NCBI RefSeq assembly: GCF_007673775.1 | Contig: NZ_VEAF01000003.1 | Span: 1-64,000 of the forward strand | Source of the DNA: Curtobacterium sp. 9128 | GTDB lineage: Bacteria > Actinomycetota > Actinomycetes > Actinomycetales > Microbacteriaceae | DNA length: 64,000 nucleotides | Direction of reading: 5' to 3' | Shown: positions 41,264 to 49,289 of the stretch, one piece after another | Layout of the letters: every line of letters starts with the position of its first letter | How positions within the stretch are numbered: position 1 is the stretch's first letter | Made by a program: the position numbers and the translations under genes | The notes under the pieces: generated by a model | What the model was told of the DNA's origin: nothing | The model's input: only the letters and a program-made list of their open reading frames with translations | The model's database searches: none

Positions 41264-42448
41264 TCATCGGGCCACCGGCAGGTGTTCGACGGGCAGGCGG
41301 AGGTCCAGGACGAAGCCGCCGTCGGGGGTCTCGCTGGCCTCGAGCGAGCCGCCGAGCAGGGACGCGCGTTCGCCGAGCCCGATGAGGCCGAGGCCGGAGC
41401 CGGGCAGCTCGAGCCGCGCGGACGCCGGCGGGCCGTTCGCGACGCGGACGGCGACGACGCCGTCGACGACCTCGCCCGTCACGCGGACCGAGGCCCCGGG
41501 GGCGTGCTTCCGGACGTTCGTCAGGGCTTCCTGCACGAACCGGTAGACGGCGCGCTGGACGGGCTGCGCGAGCGACTCAGGCAGGTCGACGGCGACCGCG
41601 GTGTCGAGCCCGGACGCCGCGACCAGCCGGTCGAGGTCGGCCAGCACCGGCTGCGGGGCGAGCTGCCGGTCGGTGCCCCCGGCGGCACGGAGCACCTGGA
41701 CCATCTCCCGCAGCTCCTGCAGCGTCACGACGCAGAGCTGTCGGATCGTCCGGGCGAAGCCGCGCTCGGCGTCGTCGCGGCCGGCCATCTGCATGGCGCC
41801 GGCCTGCACGGCGATGAGCGTCACCTGGTGCGACACGACGTCGTGCATCTCCCGCGCCAGCAGCGCTCGCTCGCGGGAGAGCGCCACGGCGGCGGCCTGT
41901 CGCCGTTCCTCGGCGCGGGCGGTGTCGCGTTCGACGAGCCGCTCGGTGAGGCGGTGCCGGGTCTGGGCGAGCAGGCCGACGGACAGCGGGCCGACCGCGA
42001 AGATCAGGGCGTAGATGATCGAGACGATGACGTCCTCGAGGTTCTGCGGAGGACCGACGAACCCGCCGAAGCCGACGAACTCGACGACCGCGGCGAGCAG
42101 CATCACCCACCGCCGTTCGGTGCGCTGCCCGATCGTGAACAGGGCCACCACCGACGCGACGACCGCCGAGCCGATGAACAGCCCGGGCACGGTGAGCGCG
42201 AACGCCGTCACCGGCAGCCGTCGACGCACCAGCAGTGCCGCGGCGGCGAGGAGCGACATCGACGTCTCGAAGGTCGTCGCACCCGTGATGTCGAGCACGG
42301 CGTCCCCGACCGCGGCCGCGACGAAGAACGCGTCGACCAGCCACCACGGTGGACGGTGACCACGGAGCCAGGTGAAGCCGGCGTCGACGACGTGGTCGAG
42401 CCTCCTGTCCGTCGTGGCGAGCAGCCGGCCGAGGCCCGACCTACGCAC
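41264..42448 (-). CDS. NarL-type sensor histidine kinase
   Basis: 394 residues. Five or so N-terminal helices (40-170) form the membrane sensor. The HisKA_3 dimerisation helix reads LLAREMHDVVSHQVTLIAVQ with the phospho-acceptor His. The HATPase region ends GSGLGLIGLGERASLLGGSL. It partners the response regulator whose gene precedes and overlaps it by eight bases. The MprF-like and esterase genes follow, so the system may sense envelope stress or cationic peptides (inference). Confidence 0.92.
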   Translation of the reverse strand: MRRSGLGRLLATTDRRLDHVVDAGFTWLRGHRPPWWLVDAFFVAAAVGDAVLDITGATTFETSMSLLAAAALLVRRRLPVTAFALTVPGLFIGSAVVASVVALFTIGQRTERRWVMLLAAVVEFVGFGGFVGPPQNLEDVIVSIIYALIFAVGPLSVGLLAQTRHRLTERLVERDTARAEERRQAAAVALSRERALLAREMHDVVSHQVTLIAVQAGAMQMAGRDDAERGFARTIRQLCVVTLQELREMVQVLRAAGGTDRQLAPQPVLADLDRLVAASGLDTAVAVDLPESLAQPVQRAVYRFVQEALTNVRKHAPGASVRVTGEVVDGVVAVRVANGPPASARLELPGSGLGLIGLGERASLLGGSLEASETPDGGFVLDLRLPVEHLPVAR

Positions 42449-43073
42449 GGAGCAGTCCCGCCGCCGCCGCACGGAGTGCGAGCTGGACGCGACTGGTGAC
42501 GCCGAAGGCGGCGAGGAGGGCGCGGACGTCCTCCTTGACGGTGCCGTGGCTGACGCCGATGCGCGCGGCGATCTCCGGGTTGCTGACGCCGTCGGCGACC
42601 AGCTGGAGGACCGTGCGCTCCCGGTCGGTCATCGGCGGCACCTCGGCCGCGGCGACCGACGGCGCGAACAGCCGCGCGCGGTCGAGTTCGGACGCCAGCA
42701 CGACTCCGCCGGCTGCCAGGACTCTCACGTACTGGGCCAGGCCCTCGGGGTCGGTGTCCTTGAGCAGGAAGCCCGCGGCGCCGAGCTCCATCGCCCGGCC
42801 GAGGTGCTCGGCGGCGTCGAACGTCGTGAGCATCGCGACCGCCGGCGGGTCCGGGAGGGCCGTGATCGAACCGAGCAGGTCGAGTCCGTCGACCTGCGGC
42901 ATGCGGACGTCCAGCAGCACCACGTCGGGGGCGTGCGCCGTGACGACGGTCATCGCGTCCACGTCGGAGGTCGTCGCGACCACCTCGATGTCCGGTGCCG
43001 CGCCGAGGATGAGCTCGAAGCCGTACCGGACCAACGCCTCGTCGTCGACGATCACCACGGAGATCACGGCCAC
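42441..43073 (-). CDS. NarL/LuxR-family response regulator
   Basis: 210 residues. The receiver (1-120) has VDDEALVRYG, phospho-Asp near 55 in LLDVRMPQVDG and the Lys in FLLKDTDPEG. The LuxR helix-turn-helix (145-205) reads LTDRER-type residues TDRERTVLQLVADGVSNPEI. GTG 43073 is the first codon. It is transcribed first in the operon with its kinase, MprF-like enzyme, esterase and small membrane protein. Confidence 0.93.
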   Translation of the reverse strand: MAVISVVIVDDEALVRYGFELILGAAPDIEVVATTSDVDAMTVVTAHAPDVVLLDVRMPQVDGLDLLGSITALPDPPAVAMLTTFDAAEHLGRAMELGAAGFLLKDTDPEGLAQYVRVLAAGGVVLASELDRARLFAPSVAAAEVPPMTDRERTVLQLVADGVSNPEIAARIGVSHGTVKEDVRALLAAFGVTSRVQLALRAAAAGLLRA

Positions 43074-43123
43074 ATCCTGGCATGGCTCCTCGACGGCACA
43101 TCGACGTCCCGCTCAGCAATCGC

Positions 43124-43151
43124 TACTGTGAAGGAACTGGTCATGTCCGCA
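43124..43151 (+). promoter_or_regulatory. -10 box and dre-like operator over the gntR start codon
   Basis: TACTGT (43124-43129) is followed by AAGGA and then ACTGGTCATGTCCGCA (43136-43151), whose ATG is the start codon. The same string ACTGGTCATG-CCG-ACAGGACC occurs between the PTS genes near 44.8 kb. This suggests that the regulator binds its own start region and the PTS promoter. Confidence 0.6.
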
Positions 43152-43937
43152 CAGGACCACCGGGCCGACCACTTCCCGACCGCAACGGAGCACGAGAGAG
43201 CGATGACGAGCCGCATCACCGAGGGCGCGGAACCGAAGCACCAGCAGCTGCGCCGGATCCTGCTCGACCTCGCCACCGTCCGGCTCGCCCCGGGGGCTGC
43301 GATCCCGTCGGAACGCCAGCTCATCGCGGAGTACGGCGTCTCGCGGATCACGGTGCGGGAGGCGCTCGGGCAGCTCGTCAACGAGGGCTACCTGGAGCGG
43401 GTCCGCGGCAAGGGCACCTTCGTGGCGCACCGGCCCGTGCAGTCGACGCTGCACCTGGCGTCGTTCACCGAGGAGATGCGGGCGATGGGGCACGCCCCGA
43501 CGACCGTCGTCCTCGTGCGCGAGGAGCGGGTGCCGCCGGCCGACACCGTCGCAGCGCTGCGGCTGGGGGAGTCCGACACGGCGTACCACCTGAAGCGGCT
43601 GCGCATGGCCGACGGAGCGCCGGTGTCGATCGACGACGCGTGGCTCGTCGCGGACGCGTTCCCCGGGCTCCTCGACCACGACCTGTCCGGCTCGGTCTAC
43701 TCGCTCATCGCGTCGGAGTACGGCACGCCGATCGACCGCGCGCAGCAGACCGTCGCGGCGAACCCGGCGGCGGACGACGTCGCGACGCTGCTCGGCACGC
43801 GGACCGGCGCTCCCGTCCTCGAGTTCGACCGGGTGTCGTACGCGGGGGAGCGGCCGGTCGAGCACACGCGGAGCTGGTACCGCTCGGACCGCTACCGCGT
43901 GCAGATGGAGGTCACGGCGACCCAGCCGCCGCGGTAG
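43143..43937 (+). CDS. GntR/HutC-family regulator (DasR/NagR-like)
   Basis: 264 residues. The winged helix-turn-helix (about 30-95) reads AIPSERQLIAEYGVSRITVR and YLERVRGKGTFVAHRPV. A UTRA ligand domain follows (110-260), with LKRLRMADGAPVSIDDAWLV and YRVQMEVTA at the end. This layout is shared by DasR and NagR, which answer to amino-sugar phosphates and control PTS genes. A PTS locus lies just downstream. ATG 43143 has AAGGA seven bases upstream; ATG 43203 is a weaker alternative. Confidence 0.9.
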   Translation: MSAQDHRADHFPTATEHERAMTSRITEGAEPKHQQLRRILLDLATVRLAPGAAIPSERQLIAEYGVSRITVREALGQLVNEGYLERVRGKGTFVAHRPVQSTLHLASFTEEMRAMGHAPTTVVLVREERVPPADTVAALRLGESDTAYHLKRLRMADGAPVSIDDAWLVADAFPGLLDHDLSGSVYSLIASEYGTPIDRAQQTVAANPAADDVATLLGTRTGAPVLEFDRVSYAGERPVEHTRSWYRSDRYRVQMEVTATQPPR

Positions 43938-43977
43938 GCGCGGGCGGCACACCTGGTCCGCCGCCGCTCGACGACGT

Positions 43978-44035
43978 CACGGCCCTGGCGACGGTCCACG
44001 CGTGCGTGGACGCGTGACGTGTCGCCAGGGCCGTG
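43978..44035. terminator. Two-tier hairpin between convergent gntR and PTS EIIA
   Basis: CACGGCCCTGGCGAC (43978-43992) pairs perfectly with GTCGCCAGGGCCGTG (44021-44035). The enclosed 28 bases contain a further hairpin, GTCCAC-N6-GTGGAC. It would stop transcription from both sides. Confidence 0.88.
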
Positions 44036-44049
44036 CGATCGGCGGGTGG

Positions 44050-44502
44050 TCAGACCCGGAAGAGGGTGTCCCCGTTGGCGACCGTGGTGCCGACGGCGTC
44101 CTGCGCGACGGAGTCCGGCGCGGAGCCGAGCACGACCACGGGACACACCGGCGAGTAGCCGGCGGCGATGATCGTCGCCGGGGTGAAGCGCACGACGGGG
44201 TCGCCGGCCGCGACCGTGTCCCCCTCGGCGGCGAGGAGCTCGAAGCCCTCGCCGGCCATCTTCACCGTGTCGATGCCGACGTGCACGAGGAGGTCCGTCC
44301 CCGCAGCACCCTGCAGCGCGAACGCGTGCGGGTGCAGCTTGACGATCACGCCGTCGACCGGGGCCACCGCGGTCACCGCGACGTCGGAGGACGACGGGTC
44401 GACCGCGACGCCGGCACCGACGAGCTGGCCGGCGAACACCGGGTCCGGCACCTCGGCGAGCGCGACGACCGGACCCGCGAACGGCGTCCGGACCGCCGTC
44501 AC
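44050..44502 (-). CDS. PTS EIIA component, glucose (Crr) type
   Basis: 150 residues. The Glc-class active site shows the two histidines in LHPHAFAL (about 59) and LLVHVGIDTVKM (about 74), the latter the phosphorylated one. It receives phosphate from HPr and passes it to EIIB. GTG start overlaps the EIIB stop (GTGA), so EIIB-EIIA are one unit. In many species EIIA of this class also signals carbon state. Confidence 0.92.
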   Translation of the reverse strand: MTAVRTPFAGPVVALAEVPDPVFAGQLVGAGVAVDPSSSDVAVTAVAPVDGVIVKLHPHAFALQGAAGTDLLVHVGIDTVKMAGEGFELLAAEGDTVAAGDPVVRFTPATIIAAGYSPVCPVVVLGSAPDSVAQDAVGTTVANGDTLFRV

Positions 44503-44735
44503 AGTTCGTCCTGGATGTCCTGCGCGAGGTTGTCCGCGATCGGGCCGACGATGACCTGCCACCCGGTGCCGCCACCGACGACGGCCTGGGCGCCTGCGGC
44601 CTGCAGCGCGCCCTTGTCGACGAGGTCACCGTCCTCGACCTCGACGCGGAGGCGCGTGATGCAGCCCTCGACCTCTTCGATGTTGTCGGCGCCGCCGAGC
44701 GCGGCGATGATGTCGGCTGCCTTGATGTCGGCCAT
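44499..44735 (-). CDS. PTS EIIB component, glucose/N-acetylglucosamine type
   Basis: 78 residues. The phosphocysteine is Cys25 in the conserved EEVEGCITRLRVEVED block; ADIIAALGGADNI precedes it and GPIADNLAQDIQDEL closes the domain. It forms a stand-alone EIIB like the NagF/PtsB proteins of actinobacteria. It is divergent from the EIIC gene across a 177-base control region. Confidence 0.92.
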   Translation of the reverse strand: MADIKAADIIAALGGADNIEEVEGCITRLRVEVEDGDLVDKGALQAAGAQAVVGGGTGWQVIVGPIADNLAQDIQDEL

Positions 44736-44768
44736 CTGTTTCCTCCTCGTTGCGGGTGCGCGTCCAGG

Positions 44769-44817
44769 TTGACAGGTCGTGCACGGTCATCGACACTACG
44801 TACTGGTCATGACCGGA
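44769..44817. promoter_or_regulatory. PTS divergent promoter with dre-like operator
   Basis: A consensus -35 box TTGACA (44769-44774) faces the EIIC gene, with GACACT 17 bases on. The palindrome ACTGGTCATGACCGGA (44802-44817) sits at the predicted transcription start. It resembles the dre site of DasR (ACTGGTCTAGACCAGT-like) and the copy over the gntR start. The GntR neighbour probably represses both PTS units here. Confidence 0.7.
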
Positions 44818-44912
44818 CAGGACCGGGCCTGGCGACAAGCCGAGGCTACCTGCGCCAGCCGGACGACTCAACCCACCCCGACAGCTCCACCCGATGACGA
44901 GAGGAACTTGCG

Positions 44913-46178
44913 ATGAGCGCCACCACTGCCACGGAAGTGCCGGAGAAGAAGACGCCGAAGAAGCAGAGCCGGCTCTTCGCGAACGCCCAGCGACTCGGTC
45001 GGAGCCTGCTCCTGCCGATCGCCGTGATGCCCGCCGCGGGCATCCTCCTCCGACTCGGCCAGTCCGACATGCTCGGCGCGATCCCCGGCTTCGAGAAGGG
45101 TGCGACGATCATCGCGGCCGCCGGCAACGGCGTGTTCACGTGGCTGCCGCTCCTGTTCGCCGTCGGCATCGCGATCGGCTGGGCGAAGAAGTCCGACGGC
45201 ACCACGGCGCTCGCCGCGGTGGTCGGCTACATGGTCATGTACCAGGTGTTCGCGGCGATGTCGCCGATCGTCCTCGCGGGCGTCAAGGACGCGAACGGCG
45301 CGCAGGCGACGATCAACTTCGGTGTCCTCGGCGGCATCGTGATGGGGCTCGTCTCCGCGTGGCTCTGGCAGCGGTTCCACCGCACGAAGATGCCCGACTT
45401 CCTCGGCTTCTTCTCCGGTCGTCGCCTCGTGCCGATCCTCACCGCCGTCGCCGGTCTGGTCATCGCCGTGCTGATGTCCTTCGTGTACCGCTACTTCGAC
45501 ATCGCCCTGACGGCTGCCGGCCAGGCGGTGGCGGACAACGCCGTCATCGGCGGCGGGATCTTCGGTTTCGTGAACCGCATGCTCATCCCGATCGGGCTGC
45601 ACCAGCTGCTCAACTTCTTCCCGTGGTTCCAGCTCGGCAGCTTCACGACCGGTGGTGTGACCTACCACGGTGACATCGCCCGCTTCCTCGCGGGGGACCC
45701 GACCGCCGGCATCTTCCAGACCGGGTTCTTCCCGATCATGATGTTCGCGCTCCCGGCCGGTGCGCTGGCGATCTGGCGCAACGCCAAGCCGCAGAACCGC
45801 AAGCTCGTCGGTGGCATAATGCTCTCCGCCGCGCTCACCTCGTTCGTGACGGGCATCACCGAGCCGCTCGAGTACTCGTTCATGTTCGTGGCGTTCCCGC
45901 TCTACATCATCCACGCGCTGCTCACCGGCACCTCGCTGGCCCTCGTGAACGCGCTCGGCATCCACGACGGCTTCTCGTTCTCGGCCGGCGCGATCGACTA
46001 CGTGCTGAACTTCGGCAAGGCCGACGGGGCGATCTGGCTCATCCCGATCGGCCTCGGGTACGCGGTGATCTACTACTTCCTGTTCGGCTGGGTCATCCGG
46101 AAGTGGAACCTCCGGACGCCGGGTCGCGAGGAGGACACGATCGCCGAGAACACGATCGACGCGGCCACCAAGGCCTGA
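44913..46178 (+). CDS. PTS EIIC permease, N-acetylglucosamine/glucose class
   Basis: 421 residues, about ten helices. Class marks are LLLPIAVMPAAGILLRLGQ at helix 1, IPIGLHQLLNFFPWFQLG, GITEPLEYSFMFVAFPLY with the substrate-site Glu, and GIHDGFSFSAGAIDYVLNFG. N-acetylglucosamine is the best guess because of the separate B and C proteins and the DasR-like regulator; glucose is possible. It phosphorylates the sugar during uptake using EIIB. Confidence 0.92.
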   Translation: MSATTATEVPEKKTPKKQSRLFANAQRLGRSLLLPIAVMPAAGILLRLGQSDMLGAIPGFEKGATIIAAAGNGVFTWLPLLFAVGIAIGWAKKSDGTTALAAVVGYMVMYQVFAAMSPIVLAGVKDANGAQATINFGVLGGIVMGLVSAWLWQRFHRTKMPDFLGFFSGRRLVPILTAVAGLVIAVLMSFVYRYFDIALTAAGQAVADNAVIGGGIFGFVNRMLIPIGLHQLLNFFPWFQLGSFTTGGVTYHGDIARFLAGDPTAGIFQTGFFPIMMFALPAGALAIWRNAKPQNRKLVGGIMLSAALTSFVTGITEPLEYSFMFVAFPLYIIHALLTGTSLALVNALGIHDGFSFSAGAIDYVLNFGKADGAIWLIPIGLGYAVIYYFLFGWVIRKWNLRTPGREEDTIAENTIDAATKA

Positions 46179-46194
46179 CGCCGCCCGGTCCGCG

Positions 46195-46234
46195 ACGAGG
46201 GGCACGGCACCGCGCACGGTGTCGTGCCCCTCGT
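46195..46234 (+). terminator. Long hairpin terminator after EIIC
   Basis: ACGAGGGGCACG, one mismatch, CACCG, a CGCA loop, CGGTG and CGTGCCCCTCGT form an almost perfect 18-bp stem starting 16 bases after the stop. Confidence 0.9.
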
Positions 46235-46280
46235 GCGTCCTGGCGCGGTGCCGGCGCCGGAGAGAGGAGAATGGCCTGTC

Positions 46281-47117
46281 GTGGCAGCAGGAGACGATCG
46301 ACGCAGCACCGACGAGTCGGTCGTGCTCGCGCTCCGGGACGCCGGTCTCGCCTACGGATCCAGGAGGCTGTGGTCCGGACTCGACCTCGACGTCGCCCCC
46401 GGCGAGTTCCTCGCCGTGCTCGGACCGAACGGTGCGGGCAAGACGAGCCTCCTCCGCACCGTGCTCGGTCAGCAACGGCTCACGAGCGGCACGATGGCCT
46501 TCCTCGGCCAGCCGGTCCGACGCGGGCACCGGAGGATCGGGTACGTCCCGCAGCAGCGCCTCCTCGAGGCCGGTACGCCGCTCCGGGCCCGCGACATGAT
46601 CGCGCAGGGCGTCACCGGCTCCCGCTGGGGCATCCGCCCGGAGCGCAAGGCGGAACGCGAGCGCATCGACCGCATCGTGGACGAGGTCGGCGCAACGGCC
46701 TTCGCCGACGCCCCCGTCGCCGAACTGTCCGGCGGCGAGCAGCAGCGCACCCGCGTCGGCCAGGCGATCGCCGCCGACCCGGCGCTGCTCCTCTGCGACG
46801 AACCGCTCATCTCCCTCGACCTCCGGCACCAGCGGGGCGTCACCGAGCTCATCGACCGGCAGCGGCGGGAGCGCGGTGCCGCGGTGCTCTTCGTCACGCA
46901 CGACGTCAACCCGATCCTCGACGTCGTCGACCGGGTCCTCTACATCGCCGGTGGCCGGTTCCGCATCGGCGCACCGGACGAGGTGCTGCGCGCCGACGTG
47001 TTGAGCGACCTGTACGGCACGCCCGTCGACGTCGTCCGGACGATGGGGCGCATCGTCATCGTCGGTGCGAACGACGCCCACGAGCACCGCACCGCCGCCG
47101 TCGGAGAGGCCATCTGA
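46281..47117 (+). CDS. Metal ABC transporter ATP-binding protein (Zn/Mn type)
   Basis: 278 residues. Walker A is VLGPNGAGKTSLL, the signature reads VAELSGGEQQRTRVGQAIAA, Walker B LLLCDEPLISLDL, and the H-loop FVTHDVNPI. The QQRLLEAGTP and SRWGI segments resemble ZnuC/MntB-type ATPases. GTG 46281 was chosen; AGGAGA lies about 10 bases upstream. It ends in a one-base overlap with the permease. No substrate-binding protein is encoded in the window. Confidence 0.9.
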   Translation: MAAGDDRRSTDESVVLALRDAGLAYGSRRLWSGLDLDVAPGEFLAVLGPNGAGKTSLLRTVLGQQRLTSGTMAFLGQPVRRGHRRIGYVPQQRLLEAGTPLRARDMIAQGVTGSRWGIRPERKAERERIDRIVDEVGATAFADAPVAELSGGEQQRTRVGQAIAADPALLLCDEPLISLDLRHQRGVTELIDRQRRERGAAVLFVTHDVNPILDVVDRVLYIAGGRFRIGAPDEVLRADVLSDLYGTPVDVVRTMGRIVIVGANDAHEHRTAAVGEAI

Positions 47118-47980
47118 TGGACATCTGGTCGACCGTCTTCTCGTTCCAGGACTACGGCGAGCTCCTCGCGCTCGTGCGGAACTCGATCATCGCCGGGGCC
47201 GTCCTCGGCATCGTCGGCGGGCTCATCGGCCCGTTCGTCGTCGCCCGGAACCTGCCGTTCGCCGTGCACGGCATCAGCGAGCTCTCCTTCGCCGGGGCGA
47301 GCGGGGCACTGCTGGTCGGCGTCGACGTCGTGACCGGGTCGCTCGTCGGGTCCGTCGTCGCGGCGGTGCTCATCGGGCTGCTCGGCTCGCGGGCGCGGGA
47401 CCGGAACTCGATCATCGCCGTCCTCATGCCGTTCGGGTTGGGGCTCGGCATCCTCTGCCTCGCGCTCTACCAGGGGCGCGCGGCGAACAAGTTCGGCCTG
47501 CTCACAGGCCAGATCGTCTCCGTGGACCAGCCGCAGCTGCTGTCCCTCGTCATCGTCTGCGCGATCGTCGTCGCCGCCCTGCTGGTGATCTGGCGCCCGC
47601 TGATGTTCGCGTCCGTCGACCCCGACGTCGCCGCAGCGGCCGGGGTCCCGGTGCGCACGCTCGCGCTCGTCTTCATGCTGCTGCTCGGACTGGCGACCGC
47701 GGTGTCCGTGCAGATCGTCGGCGCCCTCCTCGTGCTGTCGCTGCTGGTCACGCCGGCCGCCGCCGCGCTCCGCCTCACCGTGCACCCCGTCCTGGTGCCG
47801 GTGCTGAGCACGGTCTTCGCGGTCGTGTCCGTCGTCGGGGGCATCCTGCTCGCACTCGGCGGCGGCCTGCCGATCAGCCCCTACGTGACGAGCATCTCGT
47901 TCGCGATCTGGGTGGTGTGCCGCGTCGTCGGACCGCGCCGTCGACGTCGCGACCACGCTCCGGCTGCGACGACGGCCTGA
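47117..47980 (+). CDS. Metal ABC transporter permease (ZnuB family)
   Basis: 287 residues, about eight helices of the ABC-3 family: VGGLIGPFVVARNLPFAVHG at the start, the coupling region GVDPDVAAAAGVPVRTLAL-like (DPDVAAAAGVPVRTLAL), and ALLVLSLLVTPAAAALRL. With the ATPase it imports a divalent metal, most likely zinc given the Zn-free ribosomal protein genes that follow. A His in the HGISEL loop may contact metal. Confidence 0.9.
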   Translation: MDIWSTVFSFQDYGELLALVRNSIIAGAVLGIVGGLIGPFVVARNLPFAVHGISELSFAGASGALLVGVDVVTGSLVGSVVAAVLIGLLGSRARDRNSIIAVLMPFGLGLGILCLALYQGRAANKFGLLTGQIVSVDQPQLLSLVIVCAIVVAALLVIWRPLMFASVDPDVAAAAGVPVRTLALVFMLLLGLATAVSVQIVGALLVLSLLVTPAAAALRLTVHPVLVPVLSTVFAVVSVVGGILLALGGGLPISPYVTSISFAIWVVCRVVGPRRRRRDHAPAATTA

Positions 47981-48022
47981 CCGGGCGCAGGTCCGGCCCG
48001 TGCTGAGGTGACGAGGCCCCGC

Positions 48023-48074
48023 CAGGCCGAGCCGTGCCTCCAGGCCGAGTCGTGCCGCAGGCCGAGACCGGCCG
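48023..48074 (+). repeat. Three degenerate 17-18-bp tandem units
   Basis: CAGGCCGAG followed by a variable half occurs at 48023, 48041 and 48058. They lie between the metal transporter and the rpmB promoter, in the 319-base gene-free stretch 47981-48299. Confidence 0.65.
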
Positions 48075-48084
48075 CCGGTCCGAC

Positions 48085-48113
48085 TTGCGACACGCCCGGA
48101 CCTCCCGTAGTGT
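48085..48113 (+). promoter_or_regulatory. Promoter of the rpmB-rpmG-rpsN operon
   Basis: TTGCGA (48085-48090), a 17-base spacer and TAGTGT (48108-48113) make the best two-box promoter in this part. Transcription would start near 48120, leaving a leader of about 180 bases. Confidence 0.65.
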
Positions 48114-48121
48114 TGGTGGCT

Positions 48122-48278
48122 GGTCCGTGCCTGCACGGACCCGTTGTTCAGCCCTCCGTCCGTCGCGACCGCCGCGGACCGGGTGGGCGGCACGCACACC
48201 CCCCTCGCACTCCACCGTCCGGTGGTCGTGCGCGTGCGTGCCAGGCAAGTGACCTTGGGTGTGGCCGATCGGCCGCAC
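48122..48278 (+). promoter_or_regulatory. Structured leader of the ribosomal protein operon
   Basis: GGTCCGTG-CCTG-CACGGACC (48122-48141) is a perfect hairpin at the predicted 5' end. GTGTGGCCGATCGGCCGCAC (48259-48278) is a palindrome with one mismatched pair, 22 bases before rpmB. They could bind an autoregulatory ribosomal protein or, as DNA, a regulator such as Zur, but no A/T-rich Zur consensus is seen. Confidence 0.4.
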
Positions 48279-48299
48279 GGTAACCATCAGGAGGAAACC

Positions 48300-48536
48300 A
48301 TGGCAGCAGTGTGCCAGGTGACCGGAGCCACCCCCGGCTTCGGACACAACATCTCGCACTCGCACCGCCGGACGAAGCGTCGCTTCGACCCGAACGTGCA
48401 GAAGAAGACGTACTACGTGCCCTCGCTTCGTCGTAACGTCACGCTCACGCTCAGCGCGAAGGGCATCAAGGTCATCGACGCACGCGGCATCGAGTCCGTC
48501 GTCAAGGACCTCCTGGCCCGTGGGGAGAAGATCTGA
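48300..48536 (+). CDS. rpmB: Ribosomal protein bL28, form without a zinc ribbon
   Basis: 78 residues: start [16 protein letters not shown], core [20 protein letters not shown] and tail [20 protein letters not shown]. Zinc-ribbon L28 has two CxxC pairs; here only one Cys remains, so this is the zinc-independent form. A perfect AGGAGG precedes the ATG. The stop overlaps rpmG (TGATG). Confidence 0.96.
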   Translation: MAAVCQVTGATPGFGHNISHSHRRTKRRFDPNVQKKTYYVPSLRRNVTLTLSAKGIKVIDARGIESVVKDLLARGEKI

Positions 48537-48706
48537 TGGCCAAGAAGGGTCAGGACGTCCGTCCGATCATCAAGCTCCGCTCCACGGCGGGCACCGGGTT
48601 CACCTACGTGACCAAGAAGAACCGTCGCAACAACCCGGACCGTCTCGTGCTGAAGAAGTACGACCCGGTGGTCCGCAAGCACGTCGACTTCCGTGAGGAG
48701 CGCTAA
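48536..48706 (+). CDS. rpmG: Ribosomal protein bL33, zinc-free form
   Basis: 56 residues beginning [19 protein letters not shown], with [15 protein letters not shown] and the end HVDFREER. There is no cysteine, so it is the C-minus form. It overlaps rpmB by one base and is followed by rpsN after two bases. Confidence 0.96.
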   Translation: MAKKGQDVRPIIKLRSTAGTGFTYVTKKNRRNNPDRLVLKKYDPVVRKHVDFREER

Positions 48707-48708
48707 GC

Positions 48709-49014
48709 ATGGCGAAGAAGAGCAAGATCGCGAAGAACAACCAGCGCGCCGAGGTCATCGCGCGCTACGCCGAGCGTCGTCTCGAGCTGAAGAAGGCCCT
48801 CGTGGACCCGAACGGCACGGACGAGTCGCGTGAGGCCGCTCGCGTGGGGCTGCAGAAGCTCCCCCGCGACGCCTCGCCCATCCGCTACCGCAACCGCGAC
48901 GCCATCGACGGTCGCCCCCGTGGCCACCTCGGTGAGTTCGGCATCAGCCGTGTCCGGTTCCGCGACATGGCGCACCGTGGCGAGCTCCCCGGCATCACGA
49001 AGAGCTCCTGGTAA
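48709..49014 (+). CDS. rpsN: Ribosomal protein uS14, long zinc-free form
   Basis: 101 residues, the long S14 type. [20 protein letters not shown] and [20 protein letters not shown] are diagnostic, and the CxxC zinc ribbon of the short 61-residue form is absent. In many actinobacteria such paralogues are induced by zinc starvation through Zur; here the metal transporter just upstream fits that. Whether zinc-binding copies exist elsewhere cannot be seen. Confidence 0.96.
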   Translation: MAKKSKIAKNNQRAEVIARYAERRLELKKALVDPNGTDESREAARVGLQKLPRDASPIRYRNRDAIDGRPRGHLGEFGISRVRFRDMAHRGELPGITKSSW

Positions 49015-49025
49015 GCACCGCTTCC

Positions 49026-49063
49026 CGGACGCCCCGTCACCTGTACCGGTGACGGGGCGTCCG
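49026..49063 (+). terminator. Strong hairpin terminator after rpsN
   Basis: CGGACGCCCCGTCACC and GGTGACGGGGCGTCCG form a perfect 16-bp stem with a six-base loop, 12 bases after the stop. Confidence 0.92.
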
Positions 49064-49289
49064 TCATTTCGGGGGACATGTTCGTCACATCAGCAACATC
49101 TGTCGCTCCGGCACCTCGACAACCCCGGAAATCCGGGCGAGTCGGCAGGTTTCGCCCGGGCCGGCTGGTAGGTTCAACCCGGTTCCACGGGCCCTCGGCC
49201 TGCTGGTCCGCCCGCCCGGGGCAACCGCTCAGGGCACCGGGTGCCACGTGCGCCCGACCGATACGCAAGAAGTCCGAGGAGGACACCCA

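Noticed and set aside
41148..41267. Longer start of the MprF-like protein at ATG 41267
   Set aside because: It overlaps the kinase stop neatly, but the extra codons have many A/T third positions (CGA, ACT, CCT, GAT, TGT), unlike coding sequence here.
48244..48300. Zur box before rpmB
   Set aside because: The palindrome at 48259-48278 is GC-rich and does not resemble the A/T-rich actinobacterial Zur consensus.
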